A DNA stretch of 64,000 bases from Billgrantia antri (GTDB lineage Bacteria; Pseudomonadota; Gammaproteobacteria; Pseudomonadales; Halomonadaceae), in the NCBI RefSeq assembly GCF_019430905.1, contig NZ_JAHYCA010000007.1:1-64000 (forward strand), written 5' to 3'. The notes beneath the pieces are model-generated. The model worked only from the letters and a program-made list of their open reading frames with translations. It made no database searches and was not told the origin of the DNA. The position numbers and the translations under genes are program-made. This document shows, piece by piece, positions 27,268-40,573 of the stretch (positions are counted from its first letter, which is position 1; the number at the start of each line of letters is the position of its first letter).

Positions 27268-28382
27268 GAGTACGCTTCGCCCAGGGCTGCCACGTGAGCC
27301 GTCACCCCGAACTGACGTTCGGCCCTGAGCCTGGCCGCCTGGCCAAGCCGGCTGCGCAGTGCCGCATCCCGCCCGAGCTCCGCCATGGCCGCAGCCCAAG
27401 CGTCAGGTGAGTCTGGGGCGGCGAGACGCCCGCTATCGGCCTCCAGCAGCTCGGGAATCGCCCCGCTGTCGGCCCCGATGACCGCCTTGCCGGCGGCCAT
27501 CGCCTCGACCACGGTGAGGCCGAAGGCCTCGTTGCGCGACGGCACGCAGACCACGTCCAATGCTTCGAACAGCCGTGGCAGGTCATGGCGAAAGCCGGTA
27601 AAGGTCACTCGCTCCTGCAGCCCCAGAGCAACCACGCGTTCGCGCAGTCGCGCCACATAGCTCTCCTCGCTGCCCTCACCGGCCGTCAGCCCGCCGATCA
27701 ATACCCCGTGCCAGGCCAGGTCGGATGCAAGCTCACGCAGTCTGGCCAGTCCCTCCAGCCACACCTCGTGGCCCTTGCCGTCGGTCAACCGCCCCGGCAG
27801 GCCGATTGCCACGCTGCCGACCGGCACGCCCAGCTCGAGTCGCAACGATTGACGTGCCGCCTCGTCCAGCTGCGGGGCGTAGGGGGCCAGGTCGATGCCC
27901 AGGTAGAGCCGCTGGATGCGTGTGGCAGGCAGCGGAAAGGCCGCCAGGTTGCGAGCACGTGTCGCTTCGCTGATGGCGAACAGCCGCGTGACGCGCCCAT
28001 AGGCCCAGCGATGGTAGAGCCCCTTCTTCGGCCGGGTCACGCCCATGTGGTCGGTGAAGAACAGCTTGAGCCCCGGTCGCAGGCTCGCCAGCAGAGCCCC
28101 CAGGCGCAGGTCGCTGGACTTATGGCAGTGCAGCACCTCGATGCCGTGACGCTTCAGGTAGGTCAGCACAGGGCCCACCTGCAGCAGGGCCCGGCCCCTC
28201 GAAGGCACCGTCAGCGGCTCGATGCCGGCGGCCGCCAGACTCACGGCTACCCGGGAGCCGGCCAGCGCCAGACCATGCGCTTCCCACCCCTGGCGTTGCA
28301 GCTCGGGTATAATCCGCGCAGGATACATTTCGAGTCCGCCCCAGCCGTCCGAAAGGCAGATGTGCATGACCTTGTGCGCCAA
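27258..28382 (-). CDS. Glycosyltransferase family 4
   Basis: 374 residues, GT-B fold. The start region MHICLSDGWGGLEMYPARII is the acceptor-side loop. C-terminal motifs are VCVPSRNEAFGLTVVEAMAAG (the EX7E retaining motif) and the GADSGAIPELL stretch. Probably an LPS core or surface-glycan sugar transferase; the sugar is unknown. I favour a TTG start at 28382, which has GAAGGAG with six-base spacing; the ATG at 28367 has only AAGG two bases away. An ORF extending further upstream would overlap the divergent GT9 gene. Confidence 0.83.
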   Translation of the reverse strand: MAHKVMHICLSDGWGGLEMYPARIIPELQRQGWEAHGLALAGSRVAVSLAAAGIEPLTVPSRGRALLQVGPVLTYLKRHGIEVLHCHKSSDLRLGALLASLRPGLKLFFTDHMGVTRPKKGLYHRWAYGRVTRLFAISEATRARNLAAFPLPATRIQRLYLGIDLAPYAPQLDEAARQSLRLELGVPVGSVAIGLPGRLTDGKGHEVWLEGLARLRELASDLAWHGVLIGGLTAGEGSEESYVARLRERVVALGLQERVTFTGFRHDLPRLFEALDVVCVPSRNEAFGLTVVEAMAAGKAVIGADSGAIPELLEADSGRLAAPDSPDAWAAAMAELGRDAALRSRLGQAARLRAERQFGVTAHVAALGEAYSQA

Positions 28383-28425
28383 GGCTTTCTCCTTCGTGTC
28401 GATCAACCGGGGCTCGGGAGCCCAG

Positions 28426-29529
28426 ATGATGTCTTCTTCCACCGTGGCCGGTCGCCACGCAACGGATCCGCCACACATCCTGGTGGTGCGCAACGACAAG
28501 CTTGGCGACTTCATGCTCGCCTGGCCGGCACTCGCCTGCCTCAAGGCCAGCGCGCCCGAAGCACGGGTCAGCGTACTGGTACCGAGCTATACGGCGCCAC
28601 TGGCGCGGCAGTGCCCATGGATCGATGAGGTGATTCTCGATCCCGGCGATACCGGAAGAGCAGCGCAGCGCGAGCTACTCGAGCGGCTGCGCCGCGAACG
28701 CTTCACGGCCATGCTGACGCTGTTCTCCACCCCGCGTATCGGCTGGCTGGGCTGGCGCGCCGGTATTCCGTGTCGCCTGGCGCCCGCCACCAAATGGGCG
28801 CAGCTATTCTACAATCATCGTATCGTCCAGCGCAGGTCACGCTCGGCTAAACCGGAATACCTGTACAACATCGAACTCGCCGAGGCGCTGCTCGGGGCCA
28901 CGGGTCGCACTCCGGCCCCTCGTCCATCCCCGCCTTTCTGGCCACTGCCTCCCGGCACGACAGTTGCCCGGCGCGAGTCGCTCGCCACCGAGCTGGCCCT
29001 CGATACGTGCGCCCCCTGGCTGTTCCTGCATGCCGGTAGCGGCGGCTCGGCGGTGAATCTGACATCGACCCAGTACGCCGAGCTGGCGATAGCCGTCGAT
29101 TCGCGTCTTGCCGTGCGTGGCATTCGCCCGCAGTGGCTGCTCACGGCCGGCCCCGGTGAGGAACCGACCGCTTGCGAACTGCGCGACTCGCTCGGCGCCC
29201 AGGGACTCCAAGCCGCGGTATTGCCATCGCGCGAGAGCCTGGCGGATTTTGCCATGACGCTCGCCGTCGCCGATCTTCTGATCGCCGGCTCCACCGGGCC
29301 CTTGCATATCGCCGGCTGCCTCAACCTTGCCACGGCGGGCTTCTATCCGGCCCACCGCTCGGCCACGGCCCTGCGCTGGCAGACCTGCAATGACGCAACG
29401 CTCCGCCTCGCCTTCAGCCCGCCGACAGACGCAGGCGAGAGCGACATGGCGGCCATCGACCTGCAAAACGCGGCCGACGCGATCAGCGCCCTGGTGCGTC
29501 GTCGGGTGGCGGCAAGGTCTGCGTCCTGA
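28426..29529 (+). CDS. Glycosyltransferase family 9 (heptosyltransferase-like)
   Basis: 367 residues. N-terminal HILVVRNDKLGDFMLAWPAL and C-terminal IAGSTGPLHIAGCLNLATAGF identify the ADP-heptose transferase superfamily; FLHAGSGGSAVN marks the donor site. It is a paralogue of the GT9 gene at 25476 and of waaF. Two ATGs are adjacent; the first follows GGGAG by five bases. It is transcribed divergently from the GT4 gene, and its last 47 bases overlap the end of the convergent GT2 gene. Confidence 0.83.
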   Translation: MMSSSTVAGRHATDPPHILVVRNDKLGDFMLAWPALACLKASAPEARVSVLVPSYTAPLARQCPWIDEVILDPGDTGRAAQRELLERLRRERFTAMLTLFSTPRIGWLGWRAGIPCRLAPATKWAQLFYNHRIVQRRSRSAKPEYLYNIELAEALLGATGRTPAPRPSPPFWPLPPGTTVARRESLATELALDTCAPWLFLHAGSGGSAVNLTSTQYAELAIAVDSRLAVRGIRPQWLLTAGPGEEPTACELRDSLGAQGLQAAVLPSRESLADFAMTLAVADLLIAGSTGPLHIAGCLNLATAGFYPAHRSATALRWQTCNDATLRLAFSPPTDAGESDMAAIDLQNAADAISALVRRRVAARSAS

Positions 29530-30262
29530 TCCACAGGTCGGCATACTTGGCAAAGGTGGAGTGTGCCGACAGCAGCGCCAGAAGCAGCCCCTGGCGACCG
29601 TCGAGAAAGCCCGCTCGCAGCAGGTACATGCGCAGGAAACAGCCCAGCCCATGCACCAGGCCGGCCGCGAGACTGCCCCGCTTGCCGCGAGCGGCTCGCT
29701 GCTCGGCCCAAGCCTGGGCATAGTGGGCCGACTTCTCCAGATAGTGGCGCAGGTCGCGGTAGGTGTAGTGCAGCAGATCCCCCGACAATGCCTTGACCGG
29801 CAGTCCGTGCGGGTTGGTCAGTTTCTCGTGGACGAGGGCGTCATCATAGCCTGCCCTGCCCTTGGGATAGAGCCGCGCCACCCGGTCGGGATACCAGCCG
29901 GAGTGGCGAATGAAATCGCCGAAGCACCAGGAGAGACGCGGCAAGGTGTAGATAGCCGGTTCGCCGGTGGCCACGGCGCGCCTTATGCTTTCACCCAGTT
30001 CGGGGGACACCCGCTCATCGGCATCGACCATGAGAATCCAGTCGCTTTCGGCCGCAGCCTCGGCGCGCTGGCGCTGCACGCCGAACCCCTGCCAGTCGGC
30101 ATTCACCCTCACCTTGTCGGTGAACTCGTGGGCGATGGCGCAGGTCGTATCCTGGCTGCCGGCATCCAGCACCACGATTTCATCGGCCCAGCGTAGCGTC
30201 TCCAGGCAGGCGCGCAGGTGGGCAGCCTCGTTCTTGACGATCAGTACCGCGGCCAGGGTCAT
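29483..30262 (-). CDS. Glycosyltransferase family 2 (WaaE/KdtX-like)
   Basis: 259 residues. GT2 fold: AAVLIVKNEAAHLRACLETL, VVLDAGSQDTT, WILMVDADERVS (DxD) and LSWCFGDFIRHSGWYPD. The last motif recalls the LPS core beta-1,4-glucosyltransferase branch. GAGGAGAGG precedes the chosen ATG; the longer frame starts in sequence without family character. Its 3' end overlaps the convergent GT9 gene by 47 bases, both frames being intact, so the two proteins' tails are encoded antisense to each other. Confidence 0.85.
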   Translation of the reverse strand: MTLAAVLIVKNEAAHLRACLETLRWADEIVVLDAGSQDTTCAIAHEFTDKVRVNADWQGFGVQRQRAEAAAESDWILMVDADERVSPELGESIRRAVATGEPAIYTLPRLSWCFGDFIRHSGWYPDRVARLYPKGRAGYDDALVHEKLTNPHGLPVKALSGDLLHYTYRDLRHYLEKSAHYAQAWAEQRAARGKRGSLAAGLVHGLGCFLRMYLLRAGFLDGRQGLLLALLSAHSTFAKYADLWIRTQTLPPPDDAPGR

Positions 30263-30413
30263 CGACCTCTCCTCGTCGGTTCGGCGGCTGGCCAGTTTAC
30301 TGCCGTGGCCGCGAGGCCGGCAAACCGGTGGTTGGCCACCCGCCAGACGATACGTGGTACAAGACGGGGGCGACTTGTAATCTGGGAGCGAATTCAATGG
30401 AAGAATCCACTAC

Positions 30414-32093
30414 ATGACGATTACGGCTGCACTTCTCGCTCTGGCTCGCCCGCGCTGGCTATCGCTGCTGGTCATCGGGCTGTGCCTGAGCCATGCCACT
30501 ATCCTGCTCACTCGGGTGCCCCATTGGGGGATGCCCTTCCTGACGCTGGCCTGGATGGGACTGGGTTACACCTTTCGCTGGGGATCGCCCGGCCCGGCAT
30601 CGCGTTCGGCCCCGCCGCGCAAGTGGCCCTGGGCGCTGCTTCCCATTGCGTTATGGGGGCTGTATCTCTATCTCGCCCAGAGCTTCGGCATCGTCGACCT
30701 GAGCGCGGTATTCTTCCATCTGCAGGCCGGCATGGCCGACCATGGTGGGGTCAGCCGGATCGGCGCGGCATTCTTCTATACCCTCTCCATGGCCGCGCTG
30801 CTGGTCTCCTTCACCTGGCTGATACGCCATGACCATCGCTGGCGCCGCGGCGAGCCGCTGCTGGCCCTCGTGCTGCTGGTGAGCAACCCGCTGCTTTATG
30901 GCATGGGCCAGCGCGGCGCCGCCATCGTCACCAAGCCCGGCGCCTGGCTCGAGCGCCACTACGTCGAGCCGGTTCTGCTCGAGTCTCCCCGCGATCCTCC
31001 CAATCTGCTGGTGCTGTATCTGGAGAGCATCGAGCGCACCTACGCCGACCGCGAACGCTTCGGCGATGCCTATGCCATTCTCGACCAGCTCGGTGAGCGT
31101 GGCCTGGTCTTCGAAGGCATCCAGCAGGTCGACAATACCGGCTGGACCATGGCCGGCATGATCGCCAGCCAGTGCGGCACGCCACTCATGCCGGCCGGGC
31201 TGCTGCACGATCGCCAGTTCTCGCCGCTGGACAAGGTGGTGCCCGGTGTCGACTGTCTCGGCGACCTGCTCTCGGCACAGGGCTACCGGCTCACCTACAT
31301 GGGTGGCGCCAGCGTCAATTTCGCTGGCAAGGGGCTGTTCTACGAAGGGCACGGCTTCGACAACGTGCTTGGCCGCGAGGAGCTGCAGCCCCGCCTCGAC
31401 GACCCCGAATACGTCAACAACTGGGGGCTCTATGATGATTCTCTCTACGACTACAGCCTCGAGGAGCTCCGCCACCTGAATGCACAGGACGGCCCCTGGG
31501 GCCTGGTCACCCTCTCCCTGGCCGGTCATGCCCCCTACGGCTATCCCGCCCAGGCCTGCCTCGACCGTCAGGGCGAGTTCGATGGCGTCGACATCCTGTT
31601 TTCGGTGGAATGTTCGACCTGGCTGGCCCGGGACTTCCTTGCCCGGGCCGAGGCCGAGGGACTGCTCGACGACACCCTGGTGGTCATTGCCAGCGATCAC
31701 TTGACCATGCGCGTATCGGCCTGGGAGCAACTGATCGAAGGTGAGCGGGACAACACCTTCATCCTGCTGGGGCCCGGCATTCCTCAAGGACGACAGCGCC
31801 GCGAAGCCTCCATGGTCGATGCCTTCCCCACCATCCTCGAGGCCATGGGCTTCACCATCGACTGGCATCGCGCCGGCCTCGGCGTCTCGCTGCTCTCCGA
31901 CGAGCCAACCCTGCTCGAGGAGCATGGTGCGGAATTCTTCAACGCCCGGATGCGGGAAGAGATCGTGCTTCAGGAACGGCTCTGGGAGGGCCTTGCCCCT
32001 CCCAGCCAGGCACCTGAGGAGGAAGTGATCCAGGAGCAGGTGGTAGAGACCCCCGAGGATGCCACCGGCGAGGAACCGGCCCAGGTACAGTAG
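30414..32093 (+). CDS. Sulfatase-fold phosphoglycerol/phosphoethanolamine transferase (OpgB-like)
   Basis: 559 residues. About five N-terminal membrane helices (residues 12-165) precede a periplasmic alkaline-phosphatase-fold domain. Motifs: LLVLYLESIE, the nucleophile Thr region NTGWTMAGMIASQCGTP, SLAGHAPYGYP and VVIASDHLTMRVS. This matches the LtaS/OpgB/sulfatase group that transfers phosphoglycerol or phosphoethanolamine to periplasmic glucans or LPS. The final 35 residues are a Glu-rich tail with no family counterpart that I recognise. It ends seven bases from convergent waaF. Confidence 0.8.
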   Translation: MTITAALLALARPRWLSLLVIGLCLSHATILLTRVPHWGMPFLTLAWMGLGYTFRWGSPGPASRSAPPRKWPWALLPIALWGLYLYLAQSFGIVDLSAVFFHLQAGMADHGGVSRIGAAFFYTLSMAALLVSFTWLIRHDHRWRRGEPLLALVLLVSNPLLYGMGQRGAAIVTKPGAWLERHYVEPVLLESPRDPPNLLVLYLESIERTYADRERFGDAYAILDQLGERGLVFEGIQQVDNTGWTMAGMIASQCGTPLMPAGLLHDRQFSPLDKVVPGVDCLGDLLSAQGYRLTYMGGASVNFAGKGLFYEGHGFDNVLGREELQPRLDDPEYVNNWGLYDDSLYDYSLEELRHLNAQDGPWGLVTLSLAGHAPYGYPAQACLDRQGEFDGVDILFSVECSTWLARDFLARAEAEGLLDDTLVVIASDHLTMRVSAWEQLIEGERDNTFILLGPGIPQGRQRREASMVDAFPTILEAMGFTIDWHRAGLGVSLLSDEPTLLEEHGAEFFNARMREEIVLQERLWEGLAPPSQAPEEEVIQEQVVETPEDATGEEPAQVQ

Positions 32094-32099
32094 GACGCA

Positions 32100-33149
32100 T
32101 CAGCCGCTGGCGAAGACCTTCGGGGAGGGTGCAGCCAGTATGGCGGCCAGCACCCGCTGGGGTGAGAGCTGCACCAGGCAATTGGTGTGGCCCAGCGGAC
32201 AACGGCGCTCGAAGCAGGGCGAGCAGTCCAATCCCAGATAGTGTACGACGGCGCTATCGGTCAGCGGTGGCGTATAGCCCGGCGACGATGAGCCATAGAG
32301 CGCGTGGATTCGGGTGCCCACCGCTGCGGCCACGTGCATCAAACCGGAGTCGTTGGTCACCACCTGCTGGCAATCGGCGAGCAGGTCGACCGCATCGGCC
32401 AGCCGAGTCTGGCCGCAAAGATTGTGCACGTGAGCCACCCCCTCGGCGATGGCCTCCCCGGCGGCGACATCCTTGGGCCCGCCCAGCACGCGTATTTCGA
32501 AACCTTCGGCCACCAGGCGCTCGGCCAGCTCGCGAAAATGCCCCAACGGCCACTGCTTGGCCGGGCCGTATTCGGCGCCGGGCATCAGGCCGATGGCCGG
32601 ACGAGACGTCAGTCCCAGGCGGATGCGCAGCTCGATCAGGTTGTCGGCATCGACACTCAGCCGCGGGCGGGGAATGGCAAACTCGCCATGCCGCACCTCC
32701 TCCGCCGCCAGGCCCAGCGCCACGAAGCGCTTGACGGTCTGGTCCAGCACCGTCTTGTCGAGTTCGCGCCGATCGTTGATCACGCCATAGCGCTGCTCGC
32801 CGGTGTACCCCGTACGCCGGGGAATACGGGCCAGGAACGGCACCAGTGCCGACTTCCATGAGCGCGGCAGCACGATGGCCCTGTCGAAGCGACCCCGCAG
32901 CCGTCGCGCCAGGGCGCGCCGGGTACCCCAGCCGAATTCGCCGTGGCCGACATCGAGGGTCGCCACTTCGTCGACCTCCTCCATGCGTTCGAGGATCGGC
33001 TGCGACCAACCTGGCGCCACCACACCGATGCGACACTCGGGCTGACGCTGTTTGAGGCTCTTGAAGAGGCTCTGCGCCATGACCATGTCGCCGACCCAGG
33101 AAGGACCGACGATCAGTATGCGAGATGTCGGCGTTGCCGCCTGCCTCAT
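32100..33149 (-). CDS. waaF: ADP-heptose:LPS heptosyltransferase II
   Basis: 349 residues. [20 protein letters not shown] at the N-terminus and [24 protein letters not shown] near residue 260 are WaaF signatures; [13 protein letters not shown] marks the donor site. It adds the second heptose to the LPS inner core. Its ATG overlaps the hldD stop (ATGA), so the precursor epimerase and transferase are coupled. Confidence 0.95.
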   Translation of the reverse strand: MRQAATPTSRILIVGPSWVGDMVMAQSLFKSLKQRQPECRIGVVAPGWSQPILERMEEVDEVATLDVGHGEFGWGTRRALARRLRGRFDRAIVLPRSWKSALVPFLARIPRRTGYTGEQRYGVINDRRELDKTVLDQTVKRFVALGLAAEEVRHGEFAIPRPRLSVDADNLIELRIRLGLTSRPAIGLMPGAEYGPAKQWPLGHFRELAERLVAEGFEIRVLGGPKDVAAGEAIAEGVAHVHNLCGQTRLADAVDLLADCQQVVTNDSGLMHVAAAVGTRIHALYGSSSPGYTPPLTDSAVVHYLGLDCSPCFERRCPLGHTNCLVQLSPQRVLAAILAAPSPKVFASG

Positions 33150-34111
33150 CCCTGCGCCCCGTTCAGCCACTCAAGGTAGGCCCTCACGCCTTCGGCAACG
33201 GTATGGAACTCGCGTGCGTAGCCCGCCTCGCGCAGGCGCGAGATGTCCGCCCGGGTATAGCTCTGGTAGCGACCCTTGAGCTCCTCGGGAAAATCGATGT
33301 ACTCGATGCGGCCACGGCCGTAGAAATCGATGACCGCCTCGCCGATGGCCTTGAACGGCTCGGCGCGGCCGGAGCCGAGATTGAAGATGCCGGACTTGCC
33401 GGGGTTGTCCAGGAACCACAGGTTGACGTCGACCACGTCGCCGACATAGACGAAGTCGCGGCTCTGCATGCCGGCCTCATAGCCGTCCCAGGCGCCGAAC
33501 AGGCGGAGGTCCTGGCCAGCACGCACCTGGGTGTGGTTGTGGTAGGCAACGCTCGCCATCTTGCCCTTGTGCTGCTCGCGTGGCCCGTAGACGTTGAAGT
33601 AACGGAAGCCCACCACCTGGCTGCTGAAGCTGTCCCAGTGCTGGCGCACGTACTGGTCGAACAGCAGCTTGGAGTAGCCATAGACGTTGAGGGGCTTCTC
33701 GTACTCGGGCTCCTCACGGAAGACCTGGCTGCCGCCGTAGGTGGCCGCCGAGGAGGCGTAGAGGAAGGGGATGCCCTGCTGCTGGCAGTAGTGCAGCAGC
33801 ACCTTGGAGTACTCGAAGTTGTTGTCGAGCATGAAGCGCCCATCCCACTCGGTGGTGTCCGAGCAGGCGCCTTCGTGAAAGATCGCCTCGATCGGCGGCA
33901 GGCGAGAGGGCTCGCCGCGCAGCGCCGCCTCGACACGCTCGCGAAAGTCGTCCTTGTCGAGATAATCACCCAGGGTGCAGTCCGCCAGATTGACGAACTT
34001 GGTGCCGTCGCGCAGGTCGTCGACGACCAGCACGTCATTGCGCCCGCGCGCGTTGAGGGCCTTGACCAGATTCGAGCCGATGAAGCCGGCGCCACCTGTC
34101 ACTACGATCAT
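33146..34111 (-). CDS. hldD: ADP-L-glycero-D-manno-heptose-6-epimerase
   Basis: 321 residues of the extended SDR family. [33 protein letters not shown] (HldD-specific), the catalytic YGYSK and [17 protein letters not shown] are all present. It converts ADP-D-glycero- to ADP-L-glycero-manno-heptose, the donor for waaF. The start MIVVTGG follows AGGTTCACA. The ORF is open 46 codons upstream into the divergent glyQ promoter region, which is rejected. Confidence 0.97.
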   Translation of the reverse strand: MIVVTGGAGFIGSNLVKALNARGRNDVLVVDDLRDGTKFVNLADCTLGDYLDKDDFRERVEAALRGEPSRLPPIEAIFHEGACSDTTEWDGRFMLDNNFEYSKVLLHYCQQQGIPFLYASSAATYGGSQVFREEPEYEKPLNVYGYSKLLFDQYVRQHWDSFSSQVVGFRYFNVYGPREQHKGKMASVAYHNHTQVRAGQDLRLFGAWDGYEAGMQSRDFVYVGDVVDVNLWFLDNPGKSGIFNLGSGRAEPFKAIGEAVIDFYGRGRIEYIDFPEELKGRYQSYTRADISRLREAGYAREFHTVAEGVRAYLEWLNGAQG

Positions 34112-34209
34112 TGTGAACCTCACTGGGGCGCAGCCGCTGCGCCTATAACCGATGTGCCTGTGATTGTATACTTGACGCCCAGTGAATTCATGGCCAACGG
34201 TGCTTCCAC

Positions 34210-35226
<1,017 letters not shown>

Positions 35227-37293
35227 ATGGCCGCCAACACCTTCTTGATCGAACTGGGCGTCGAGGAACTGCCGCCAAGCGCCATAGATTCGCTCTCGGA
35301 CGCGCTGGCCGAGGGCCTTCGCCGCGGCCTTGCCGAAGCCGAGGTGACCTTCAACGCCGTTCGTGCCTATGCCACGCCACGTCGTCTGGCGGTACAGGTG
35401 ACCGAACTCACCGACAAGCAGCCGGACCGCGAAGTGGAGCGCCGCGGACCGGCGCTCGCCGCCGCCTTCAAGGATGGTCAGCCGACCAAGGCCGCCGAAG
35501 GCTTTGCCCGCTCCTGTGGGGTCGAAGTGGGCGATCTGATCCATCTCGAAACAGATAAAGGCACTTGGCTCGGTTATCGCGAGCGGCAGCGTGGAGAAGC
35601 CACCACGGCTCTGCTTCCCGCCATCGTCGACAAGGCGATCTCTGCCCTGCCGGTACCCAAGAACATGCGCTGGGGTGCCTCCCGGGTCGAGTTCTCGCGG
35701 CCGGTGCACTGGCTGGTCATGCTCTACGGCGGCGAGGTGGTCGAAGCCGAAGCATTGGGGCTCAAGGCCGGCCGTATCACCCGAGGACATCGTTTCCACG
35801 CACCCGAGCCCATTGAATTGGGTCATGCCGACGCCTATCTCGAGGCACTCGAGCAGGCCTGGGTATTGGCCGACCGCGAACTGCGTCGTGAGCGCATCCG
35901 CGAGCAGGTGCTGGCTGAAGCGGAGGTTCATGAGGCTCAGGCCGTCATCGACGAGACGCTGCTCACCGAGGTCAGCGGACTGGTCGAATGGCCGGTGGCA
36001 CTCACCGGCAGCTTCGACGAGCGTTTCCTCGAGGTGCCTTCGGAGTGCCTCATCTCCTCGATGAAGGCCAACCAGAAGTACTTCCATCTGCTTGACGAGC
36101 AGGGTCGGCTCAGGCCGCAGTTCATCACCATCTCGAACATCGACAGCCGGGATCCCCAGTTGGTTATCGAGGGTAACGAGAAGGTCATTCGTCCGCGCCT
36201 GGCAGACGCTGCCTTCTTCTTCGACACCGACCGCAAGCAGCCGCTGGCCGAACGCATCGGCGGCCTGGCCAGCGTGGTGTTCCAGCAGCAACTTGGTACG
36301 CTGGCTGACAAGGCTCATCGCAGCGCCGCCGTCGCCGCCTTCATCGCGGGCCGGATCGGTGGCGACGTGGCCCAGGCTCGGCGTGCCGCCGAACTCGCCA
36401 AGTGCGACCTCGTTACCGAGATGGTGCTCGAGTTCCCCGAGCTTCAGGGCATCATGGGACGCTACTATGCCACCCATGACGGCGAGCCCGCCGAAGTCGC
36501 CCAGGCGCTCGAGGAGCAGTACCTGCCGCGCTTCGCCGGCGACGAGATCCCGGCCAGCTCCACCGGCCAGGCCCTGGCCCTGGCCGACCGCCTGGACACC
36601 TTGACCGGTATCTTTGGTATCGGCCAACGCCCCAGCGGCACCAAGGACCCGTTCGCCCTGCGCCGCGCCGCCATCGGTGTGCTCAACATCCTGATCAAAG
36701 CAGAGCTGGATCTGGACCTGCGCGAGCTCCTCGAGCTGGCCGCCGCACAGCACCAGGAGCTGCCCTATGCGGAGAATCTGGTCGAGGAAGTGCTCGGCTA
36801 CATGCTCGATCGATTCCGCGCCTGGGGGCAGGACGAGGGCATTCCCGCCGAGGTCTACCTCGCGGTTCGCGCCCGCCCGGTGACCAAGCCGCTGGACTTC
36901 GCCCGCCGCACGCGGGCCGTGCATGCCTTCACTCAACGCGAGGAAGCTGCTGCCTTGGCAGCCGCCAACAAGCGGGTCTCCAACATCCTGGCCAAACAGG
37001 CCGATGAAGTCGGCAGTCAGGTCGATGCCAAGCTGTTGCAGGAAGCCGCCGAGCAGGCTCTGTTCGATGCCGTCTCGTCGAGCCGCGAGCGAGTCATGCC
37101 GCTGTTCGCCGAGGGACGCTATCGCGAGGCACTGGACATCCTGGCTGGCCTGCGAGCTCCGGTGGATGGTTTCTTCGACGATGTCATGGTCATGGCCGAC
37201 GACGATGCCATTCGTCGCAACCGCCTGGCACTGCTGGCCCAGCTTCAGGCACTCTTCCTCGAGGTCGCCGATATCGCTCTGCTTCAGCAGTAA
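35227..37293 (+). CDS. glyS: Glycyl-tRNA synthetase beta subunit
   Basis: 688 residues, standard. It starts TFLIELGVEELPPSAIDSL and contains VPKNMRWGASRVEFSRPVHW, the HD-like region and a C-terminal anticodon-binding domain (DLRELLELAAAQHQELPY onward). It supplies tRNA-binding and editing functions to the alpha2beta2 enzyme. The start codon directly follows the glyQ stop with AGGGAG just upstream. A terminator follows 17 bases after the stop. Confidence 0.97.
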   Translation: MAANTFLIELGVEELPPSAIDSLSDALAEGLRRGLAEAEVTFNAVRAYATPRRLAVQVTELTDKQPDREVERRGPALAAAFKDGQPTKAAEGFARSCGVEVGDLIHLETDKGTWLGYRERQRGEATTALLPAIVDKAISALPVPKNMRWGASRVEFSRPVHWLVMLYGGEVVEAEALGLKAGRITRGHRFHAPEPIELGHADAYLEALEQAWVLADRELRRERIREQVLAEAEVHEAQAVIDETLLTEVSGLVEWPVALTGSFDERFLEVPSECLISSMKANQKYFHLLDEQGRLRPQFITISNIDSRDPQLVIEGNEKVIRPRLADAAFFFDTDRKQPLAERIGGLASVVFQQQLGTLADKAHRSAAVAAFIAGRIGGDVAQARRAAELAKCDLVTEMVLEFPELQGIMGRYYATHDGEPAEVAQALEEQYLPRFAGDEIPASSTGQALALADRLDTLTGIFGIGQRPSGTKDPFALRRAAIGVLNILIKAELDLDLRELLELAAAQHQELPYAENLVEEVLGYMLDRFRAWGQDEGIPAEVYLAVRARPVTKPLDFARRTRAVHAFTQREEAAALAAANKRVSNILAKQADEVGSQVDAKLLQEAAEQALFDAVSSSRERVMPLFAEGRYREALDILAGLRAPVDGFFDDVMVMADDDAIRRNRLALLAQLQALFLEVADIALLQQ

Positions 37294-37309
37294 CAGCGCC
37301 TGTCACCTT

Positions 37310-37345
37310 ACCGGCCGCGGTGCCATTGCCCGGCCGGTTTTTTAT
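37310..37345 (+). terminator. Rho-independent terminator of glyQS
   Basis: Stem ACCGGCCG / CGGCCGGT around a 13-base loop, followed by TTTTTA. Located 17 bases after the glyS stop. Confidence 0.88.
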
Positions 37346-37357
37346 TCTCCTTTCTGA

Positions 37358-37373
37358 TGTTTCACGTGAAACG
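37358..37373. promoter_or_regulatory. parS-like ParB binding site 1
   Basis: TGTTTCACGTGAAACG matches the parS palindrome TGTTTCACGTGAAACA in 15 of 16 positions. Between glyS and gmhB. Confidence 0.8.
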
Positions 37374-37416
37374 CAACCGAGTATGTCAGCTACGTCTGCC
37401 GGTCCTTGGCAAGACG

Positions 37417-37432
37417 TGTTTCACGTGGAACA
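37417..37432. promoter_or_regulatory. parS-like ParB binding site 2
   Basis: TGTTTCACGTGGAACA, 15 of 16 to the parS consensus and still palindromic in its core. 44 bases after site 1 and about 40 bases upstream of gmhB. Confidence 0.8.
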
Positions 37433-37469
37433 CTTCTCTTTCTTCTGCTTTCTAGCCCAGGTGCTCGAC

Positions 37470-38024
37470 ATGCCCGATGCTTCCAGGCTCGTCATCCTCG
37501 ACAGGGATGGCGTCATCAACCGGGATTCCGATGCCTACGTCAAGTCATTGGATGAGTGGATCCCCTACCCCTCCTCGATCGAGGCCATCGCACGCTTGTC
37601 ACGCGCCGGCTGGGACGTCGCCATCGCCACCAACCAGTCCGGCATCGCTCGCGGCTACTACGATGAAGCAACGCTGGAAGCCATGCATGCCGAGCTCGAG
37701 AAACAGGTCGGTGATGCAGGCGGCGAAATAGCGTATATCGCCTACTGCCCACATGGTCCCGATGACGGCTGCTCATGTCGCAAGCCTCTCCCCGGCTTGC
37801 TCGAGGAAATTCGTGCTGCCTTGGGACTGGAGAGCCTCGCCGGCAGCTGGATGGTGGGCGACAGCCTGCGCGATCTTCAGGCCGGAGAGCCGATGGGCTG
37901 CCGCCCGGTACTGGTCAGAACCGGCAAGGGAAGCAAGACAGAAGCTCAGGGAGAGGGGCTCGAGGGTGCGTTGATTTTTGACGAGCTGGCCGGTTTCGTG
38001 GACTGGTTGCTCGACAAGTGCTGA
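37470..38024 (+). CDS. gmhB: D-glycero-beta-D-manno-heptose 1,7-bisphosphate 7-phosphatase
   Basis: 184-residue HAD phosphatase. LVILDRDGVINRDSDAYVK holds the DxD nucleophile motif. ATNQSGIARGYY and the zinc-site cysteines of CPHGPDDGCSCRKPLPG are GmhB-specific, and MVGDSLRDLQAGEPMG is the acidic motif IV. It removes the 7-phosphate in ADP-heptose synthesis, between the two HldE steps. The start MPDASRL was chosen; upstream codons in the longer frame translate the parS repeats and are rejected. Confidence 0.95.
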   Translation: MPDASRLVILDRDGVINRDSDAYVKSLDEWIPYPSSIEAIARLSRAGWDVAIATNQSGIARGYYDEATLEAMHAELEKQVGDAGGEIAYIAYCPHGPDDGCSCRKPLPGLLEEIRAALGLESLAGSWMVGDSLRDLQAGEPMGCRPVLVRTGKGSKTEAQGEGLEGALIFDELAGFVDWLLDKC

Positions 38025-38082
38025 GTGACCGATGACTTTGTTTACCGACCACAGAGCAGCAGGTTTCACATCGCAAAAGAAA

Positions 38083-38113
38083 AGGGTCAGTTCAGATTGA
38101 ACTGACCCTCTTT
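38083..38113. terminator. Bidirectional terminator between gmhB and gyrB
   Basis: Perfect 12-bp stem AGGGTCAGTTCA / TGAACTGACCCT with loop GAT. Plus-strand tail CTCTTTCTTT and minus-strand tail TTTTCTTTT suit termination from both sides of the convergent pair. Confidence 0.88.
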
Positions 38114-38123
38114 CTTTAAGCAG

Positions 38124-38139
38124 TGTTTCATGTGAAACA
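38124..38139. promoter_or_regulatory. parS-like ParB binding site 3
   Basis: TGTTTCATGTGAAACA, 15 of 16 to the parS consensus (one central C to T). Between the gmhB/gyrB terminator and the gyrB stop codon. Confidence 0.7.
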
Positions 38140-38149
38140 CCGCAGCGTC

Positions 38150-40573
<2,424 letters not shown>

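Noticed and set aside
37320..37469. 50-codon N-terminal extension of gmhB
   Set aside because: It translates the terminator tail and two parS sites; the HAD motif begins normally after the 37470 start.
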